Shown here: positions 23,501-28,845 of the stretch, one piece after another
How the letters are laid out: each line of letters starts with the position of its first letter
Numbering within the stretch: the stretch's first letter is position 1
From: Paraglomus occultum
Lineage: Eukaryota; Glomeromycota; Glomeromycetes; Paraglomerales; Paraglomeraceae
DNA: 28,845 nt
Reading direction: 5' to 3'
Assembly: GCA_910592205.1 (NCBI GenBank)
Contig: CAJVPJ010000318.1
Coordinates: 1-28,845, forward strand
Program-made: the position numbers and the translations under genes
The notes under the pieces: model-generated
What the model was told of the DNA's origin: nothing
The model's database searches: none
What the model saw: the letters and a program-made list of their open reading frames with translations, nothing else

Positions 23501-24593
23501 GGATAATCCCTTTCAATTGGATACGATATGCTCGCAAGGTTTGAGGATGGTAAACAAAATGCATTATGTATTTGGTTATACTAAGAGGCAGTAGCACCTT
23601 TTCTGTCCAGTAAAAATTGATGACCAAAGCTTTGTTTATTACTGCGGTGAAGCGGCAAGCGAAGCAAACACTCGTTTCCTTATACGTAGCAACTAATAAG
23701 TCATCTGTTTTATTGTTGCTTGCTTGCTTGCCCCCTCTGTCATTAGTTGTGTATAGCACATTTTTATTTACGCTTTGTTCGTATTGAAAAAAGATAAACA
23801 CTATTGTTCGTATTGCGTTTCGTTATCTTATTTCCATGTAAAATTATAGGCCGTTCAATAATCTATTTAATCATAGCACAGTAGCCTTCGAAATGTCTGC
23901 AAATAATACAGTTTGTTTTGGAAATATACTGAATATCGTCTGAGCAAACAAACAAAGTAAATTGAGAGAGAAGAATGTTGTAATGTTACTATGATAGATG
24001 AAAAAAGAGATACGAGAGACATGAATGATATTGGTATCTTCCGCTAAAAGGGGTCAAAGCAGAGAACAATGATTAGTTATCGCCGGAGTAAGCTTGCAGT
24101 ATAAGCGTTGTTGTTGACGAATCAAACAAACAATAAGCAACCCCTTTTGTTGACAAAACGATATCAATTCATGTTTTCCAAAGTCCAGCTCTTTAAGTAG
24201 TCCGGCAGAAAGCATCATAGTCATGTCTATTAAGATAATGTGAACAAAGAGCCGTCTTTAAAAATCTTATTTATATTATATCATGAACATTCTAGTATAT
24301 CCAAATTCCTTCACTAACGAGAAGTTCAGTGAGCTATGTCTTTAATAACGAGCTAATCAGCCTCTTTGTCGTAATCGCGTATCCCACGTGTGTAAATGTC
24401 GTCATATTACAACAAAATTGTCTGATTGTACTCTTTAAGTGTCAAGTGCCCTGTATAATATATTAATTACTGCACCTCTCTCAATGTCTTGTGTGCATTG
24501 TCCCAGTCGGGAATTAGACGCCTTGATTCTTTCGATAATTAATGACTTTTTGATTCGGTTATATAAAAATTTATGAACGGCTAACTAAAGGTT
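20523..24593. other. Gene-poor AT-rich stretch, no gene recognised
   Basis: The left end must hold the CRIPT promoter. The longest open frames (21324-21644 plus, 23436-23801 minus) have no motif I can defend and no flanking exons in phase. A G-rich patch lies near 22902-22916, and A10 and T runs near 22748 and 22436 are simple sequence. No second tRNA or rRNA was seen. Confidence 0.5.
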
Positions 24594-24666
24594 GGGGGTG
24601 TAGCTCAAATGGTAGAGCGCTCGCTTAGCATGCGAGAGGTACCGGGATCGATACCCGGCATCTCCA
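24594..24666 (+). tRNA. tRNA-Ala (anticodon AGC)
   Basis: This is a complete 73-nt cloverleaf without an intron. The acceptor arm GGGGGTG pairs with CATCTCC (two G-U pairs). The D arm is GCTC/GAGC and the anticodon arm is CTCGC/GCGAG with loop TTAGCAT. The anticodon AGC is at 24627-24629. The T arm is CCGGG/CCCGG with loop ATCGATA, and the discriminator is A. The A box (TAGCTCAAATGG) and B box (GGGATCGATACCC) are intact. AGC is the usual eukaryotic alanine anticodon, read as IGC after deamination. The 3' CCA is not encoded, as expected for a nuclear gene. Confidence 0.98.
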
Positions 24667-24667
24667 G

Positions 24668-24677
24668 TTTTTTTTTT
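24668..24677 (+). terminator. RNA polymerase III terminator (T10)
   Basis: Ten consecutive T residues begin one base after the last tRNA nucleotide, as is usual for Pol III termination. Confidence 0.9.
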
Positions 24678-27600
24678 AACAATTTGACACGTGGAATGTA
24701 GCACATTCGTGTCACTATTTATACGGCAACAAAGACATGATTAAAGCCGAAACGCTTTCTTTGTGAACAGGGACCCGTTGGTATACGTCGATGCATGACA
24801 AGAAAGTCTTTTCACTTTGAAAGGAAACTTTATTTTTCGCATTATCGTATAATGTGTGACTAGGGCAAACAAGCAATTTTTTTCCCAACGATTTTTCGTT
24901 AGCTTTGGTGCAAAACTATTGATGATTCATTAGTATAGTAGAGTTTGTGCAATACCGGTTTTCGCACATAACTCGAACAGGCGGACAAGGAATTTTCGAT
25001 TGGTGTAATCTTATATATCATGAAACGAATTTTACAGGTTCCGTGAAGATATTGGTGGTCGATTCAATGATCCAACTGCGGCGGCACTCGGGATTTTTCG
25101 ACTCGCATAATTCAAGGGTTACTTAAAAATACGTTAGAATCTTCCCAATCGTAGAAAATCGCATTGTTATGTGTATAGCCATTTCCGTGTCTGACATTTT
25201 GTACTATGCCCAGTATAAAAGAACTCGTTAATACGATATGGTAATATTTAAAAGAAACAAACATTAATGGATTCTCCAAACGTTGCTCGCCCTTACCAGT
25301 TAAACAGGAGTTTGAATTGCTCAAAAATGAGTTAATGTATGATGACCTGATGTCGACAATAGTTTAAGAAAGGTCATAATCTTGCAGGGAGTAGTATAAT
25401 TTCAACACGTATGATCGAATGTCAACTGTTTCGTTATTTATATAAAAAAGAAAATTTATTTTATCACCATCGAGTTTGCTGTTATTCAAATTTGTGACTA
25501 TCGTTTTCTGTACACACGGTATTACTCGACAAACAAACGTACACGCAGAGGCATATACGTGACACATTATAGTAACTGCTTATGTTCAAACATCATAACC
25601 AAAAAAAACGTAGTTTGTGGGGAAAGTTGACAGCTGAATGGCGACTCACAGTATCCGGCCGCCCGTGACTCCTGGCTGCTTAGGTTAGGATACTCTCTTT
25701 GATTATGATGTAGTTTTTGCTACGGTTTAGTAGCCTACTCCTTCAACCCTACATCTACTATACTGGACATATGCTTTCCTACAGGCGTGTGTGTTTAGTA
25801 TTAGCTAAATATTTAGTGCAATGATTATATTCCAGTTGGAGGTAAGAATAAAAATTTTGTCTGCAACAATTCATGTGCATTGCTTTCATGTTCACACTTT
25901 CTACTATAATACATTGAAGTTGATTCTGCCTCCAAATGCTTAAGAATATGTGTATCTGAAGGTCAAGTTTATATAAAGTTTTACTTGTCGCAGACTTTAC
26001 TATAACTATTGTCAAAGTGAAATGTGTTTAAAGACAACTGAAATACTAGTTCGAGTTTGATGTAAAAGTGGTGAAATAAAATAACCGAGCAAACATCAAC
26101 AAGTTCAACTCTTGCACGTATATTCTTTTTTGTCCCGACTGCTTGTTGTATGAGTTACATGTCTGCGGTAATATCGTGGCGTCCAGGTACTTGAGAAATG
26201 GTTCTTTGAGAGATATATTACTCCTTTATTGTCAAAGCTTTGCGTATTCCGCGTTTGCCCCGTTATTGTGTGTCTGAGACCGCGTTACGCAAAGAGAGAG
26301 AGCGTCAAAGGCTTCTCGTTTTGCAAAGTTGACTTGTGCGTGTTCGTTTCGGAGAGGAAAGTATCTAAGCGGACGCGTGTTTGCGTCCCCAGACAAATTC
26401 AGTCTTATGATAAGCGGTATGAATTAAGGCTTATGAGGAAAACGAATCACGGGCAAAGCACGATTGTGTTAATGCTGGTATTTAATGCTAAAATTATAGA
26501 TAAGTATAATGTTGTCAATTATGCAGTAAGGAGCGTGAGAATTATGATCAACGGAAAGCAAATCTATTTATATAACGTGCTAATGGCTTATGCTGTCTCA
26601 TTAGTTTCTGTTTGTGCACGCCAAGAGCAAACGAATCTTTAGTAACGATATGAGAGGGTGTCGCCGTAAGTCTTGGTCACAAGAACGTGTAGTAAATTTG
26701 GCATTTTGCGATAGATATACATACTGCCACACACGTTTAATAGCATGTCCTCAATAGTTTTGTAATTACAACATGGCCAATTGGTTAAAAGATCTAATAA
26801 ACTTTTTTGAAAAGACAGTAAAAAAAGTGAATTTGTGAATATCATCTGTTCGTTCAATAAACGTAATTGTAACGGCTTAAATTATAATAAGGAAGAATGG
26901 CATCAAAGTTTTCCTTCTCTCCTTTGATTATTCATGTAATCAAAAAAAGTTTTTTGATAATTTTGTGTTGGCTTTGTCATCACAGCAAGAACGTGAGCAT
27001 GATTGTGTGATCTGATTGACGATGCACACTTCAGCTCCTGAAATAAGTAAAACAGACTTTTATAATTTAGGTGTACGGTTTATAAAATATTATATACATA
27101 TACTTTTTAACAGAAATAAAATAATAATGATTATCTCAAGACATTTCTGACATATTGGCAAAGAGGGCAAGAGCGATCAACAGGAGAATATAATGTACTT
27201 AGTGTTTTTGAACTTGAAATGGCACTTTGTATTTGAAGAGATCTTGTACGAACAATCGAATAATTTCGGTTATGAACAAATCACGTAATTTCGAATTCAA
27301 TTATTACGCACTAGTTGAAAAGTTGGCAACAACATTCTTTTTCTCAAACGATTATGGTGATGGGAGTAAAATAAACCCACAAAGCTGTTACTCGCTAACA
27401 ACGATGCACTATTTGTTCTGTATTATTCACAAACATGGCACGATATCAATATGCACTGTATATTTACTTAGTTACTAAAATCATATAAATAACTTATTAT
27501 ATCTACTCAAACTGACGTGTGAGGTTTTTTCTGGCTATCGCTTATATTGTCCACTTTTGTTAAACATTCGAGAAAATGGATTTGAGATGCAGTCAGCTAT

Positions 27601-28845
27601 TTAATCACATTCCTACTTACAATTACGTAGTTGTTGTTGTATAAAAATCCGAGGACGAGTATAAAAGAAGTCAATGGTAAATTTGGTTCGTGCTCGCAAT
27701 TAACACTGGCCGGAAACTCGCACAGGCTAAGGAGGAAAGCATAGTTTCGTTTTTGATTTTGAACGGCATGAGAGTACGAGTTGACTATCTGATGTGTGCA
27801 AAGTCCTAACGTGATTACTTTTGTGGAATAAAGCATGTGCGATTGTGGTAATCTTGCGTATAAGATTGTAGATTTCTTCCACTATTCCATAGCATAACAT
27901 TATGCTGTAATGTGTTCCCATGTCATGAAATTAATAAAATTATTACATATATGACCGTGTTGATAAGACTAGAAATAAAAATGTCTGGTTATAACAAAAA
28001 TGAGTTATTTCATTGGATGAATGTCGTATTTGAAAAGAAGTTTTGTTTATGTATCGCACACTATGTGATCTTGGATGTTTCCTTAAACGAAATAGAGCTA
28101 CAAACAAATAATAAAACTTGTAAATAATAGTCTCAGCATAACTGAAATTTGATACGGGTGTTTTCAGGGAATGAATAGAATAATTGACTAAAGGTGTCGT
28201 ATTAAGCTCTTCCTTGAACTTGCAGTCATTTTCCATTTCTACGCAAAAAGAGTGTTTAATTGCAACGTCGTTCCTCAGTATAACTGAAATAGTACCACCA
28301 TTTGGAAATATTATACACGTATGCTGTTGATGTAAATGTACTCAACTAATTTAGTCGTTTCCCGGAAGCATCAGGGCAAAGAAACAATGTTTATTTGTTA
28401 GGTTTTAAGGATCTAATCTATCATGTATAGTAAAGTAACACAGAACAAACCAGAACGTAAGACGGGCGTAATTGACTTAAGACTTTAAGCTATTTACGAT
28501 GGCCAAGAATTTTCGTTGAATCGTATAAGAACTGGAATGACATAATTGTCGCTTTGCATAATGCCATTAACGATACGTATTCTTACAGTTCTAGCCACAC
28601 CAGCCACACAAACACATATATTGTCAGCAAACATCACTTATAATTCAAAAGGGCATTTATCTTCCCACATACGTCAAAATGGATCATCATCCAATACCTA
28701 CGCTTATTTAAGATAAGCACAAGTTGCAATCTCGTCAATCTGACGCGTATGATACATATTTATCAAATATCTAATTGACAAAGAGGAATAATATTCAAGC
28801 GGTCGGTCATGAATAAAAGGAGGCATCCCCGCACCTACAACATGT
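24678..28845. other. Gene-poor AT-rich stretch, no gene recognised
   Basis: All open frames are below 140 codons, rich in Lys, Asn, Ile and Tyr, and lack recognisable motifs. The longest (26229-26642, plus) starts in a slightly GC-richer patch at 26220-26400 but resembles nothing I know. No repeats of note were seen apart from short AT tracts. Confidence 0.5.

Noticed and set aside
26229-26642. 137-codon open frame on the plus strand
   Set aside because: It has no recognisable motif, no flanking exon with matching phase, and irregular composition. It reads as a chance open frame in a slightly GC-richer patch.
1-28845. CRISPR array, bacterial operons, rRNA
   Set aside because: No regularly spaced direct repeats, no ribosome-binding-site-led gene strings and no rRNA-like blocks were seen. 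The intron structure shows that the DNA is eukaryotic nuclear.

Overview
The window is nuclear DNA of an AT-rich fungus. Genes are split by many short GT-AG introns (mostly 74-140 nt), there are no bacterial operons, and protein genes are separated by long AT-rich spacers. A TPR protein whose repeats carry 'EIEPNNANAL'-type units behind a degenerate RING points to an early-diverging lineage, most likely an arbuscular mycorrhizal fungus (Glomeromycotina). That placement is inference from family resemblance, not from a marker gene. The gene models below were built by hand from splice signals, reading phase and remembered family sequences.

Layout. 38-2926 (-): two-exon RING-like/TPR protein, 929 aa. 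2927-9009: intergenic, with a decayed pogo/Tigger-type DNA transposon (left terminal repeat at 4395, broken CENP-B-type helix-turn-helix coding sequence at about 4690-5070), a G-rich tandem repeat near 6.7 kb, a (TTA)n microsatellite, and a pyrimidine-rich leader before the next gene. 9010-11194 (+): five-exon vasculin/GPBP1-like protein, 603 aa. 11195-13374: spacer with a G16 tract. 13375-19030 (-): nineteen-exon gene for Integrator complex subunit 3 (INTS3/SOSS-A), 1266 aa. 19814-20522 (-): five-exon CRIPT, 97 aa. 20523-28845: gene-poor, with one tRNA-Ala(AGC) at 24594-24666 and its Pol III terminator.

The main result is the INTS3 gene. It is fragmented into short open frames, but nearly its whole length can be reassembled: all 19 exons join in phase and the product aligns with animal INTS3 from the N-terminal helical repeats to the C-terminal acidic/basic tail. 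Integrator trims snRNA 3' ends and attenuates Pol II in animals, and is absent from the well-studied yeasts. CRIPT, a small zinc-binding protein found in the human minor (U12) spliceosome, lies 783 bp upstream on the same strand. Together they suggest that this fungus keeps snRNA-processing and splicing machinery that most model fungi lost. The adjacency itself may be chance.

The stretches at 2.9-9.0, 11.2-13.4, 20.5-24.6 and 24.7-28.8 kb gave no other gene I can defend. The open frames there are short, have no recognisable motif, and look like chance in AT-rich DNA.
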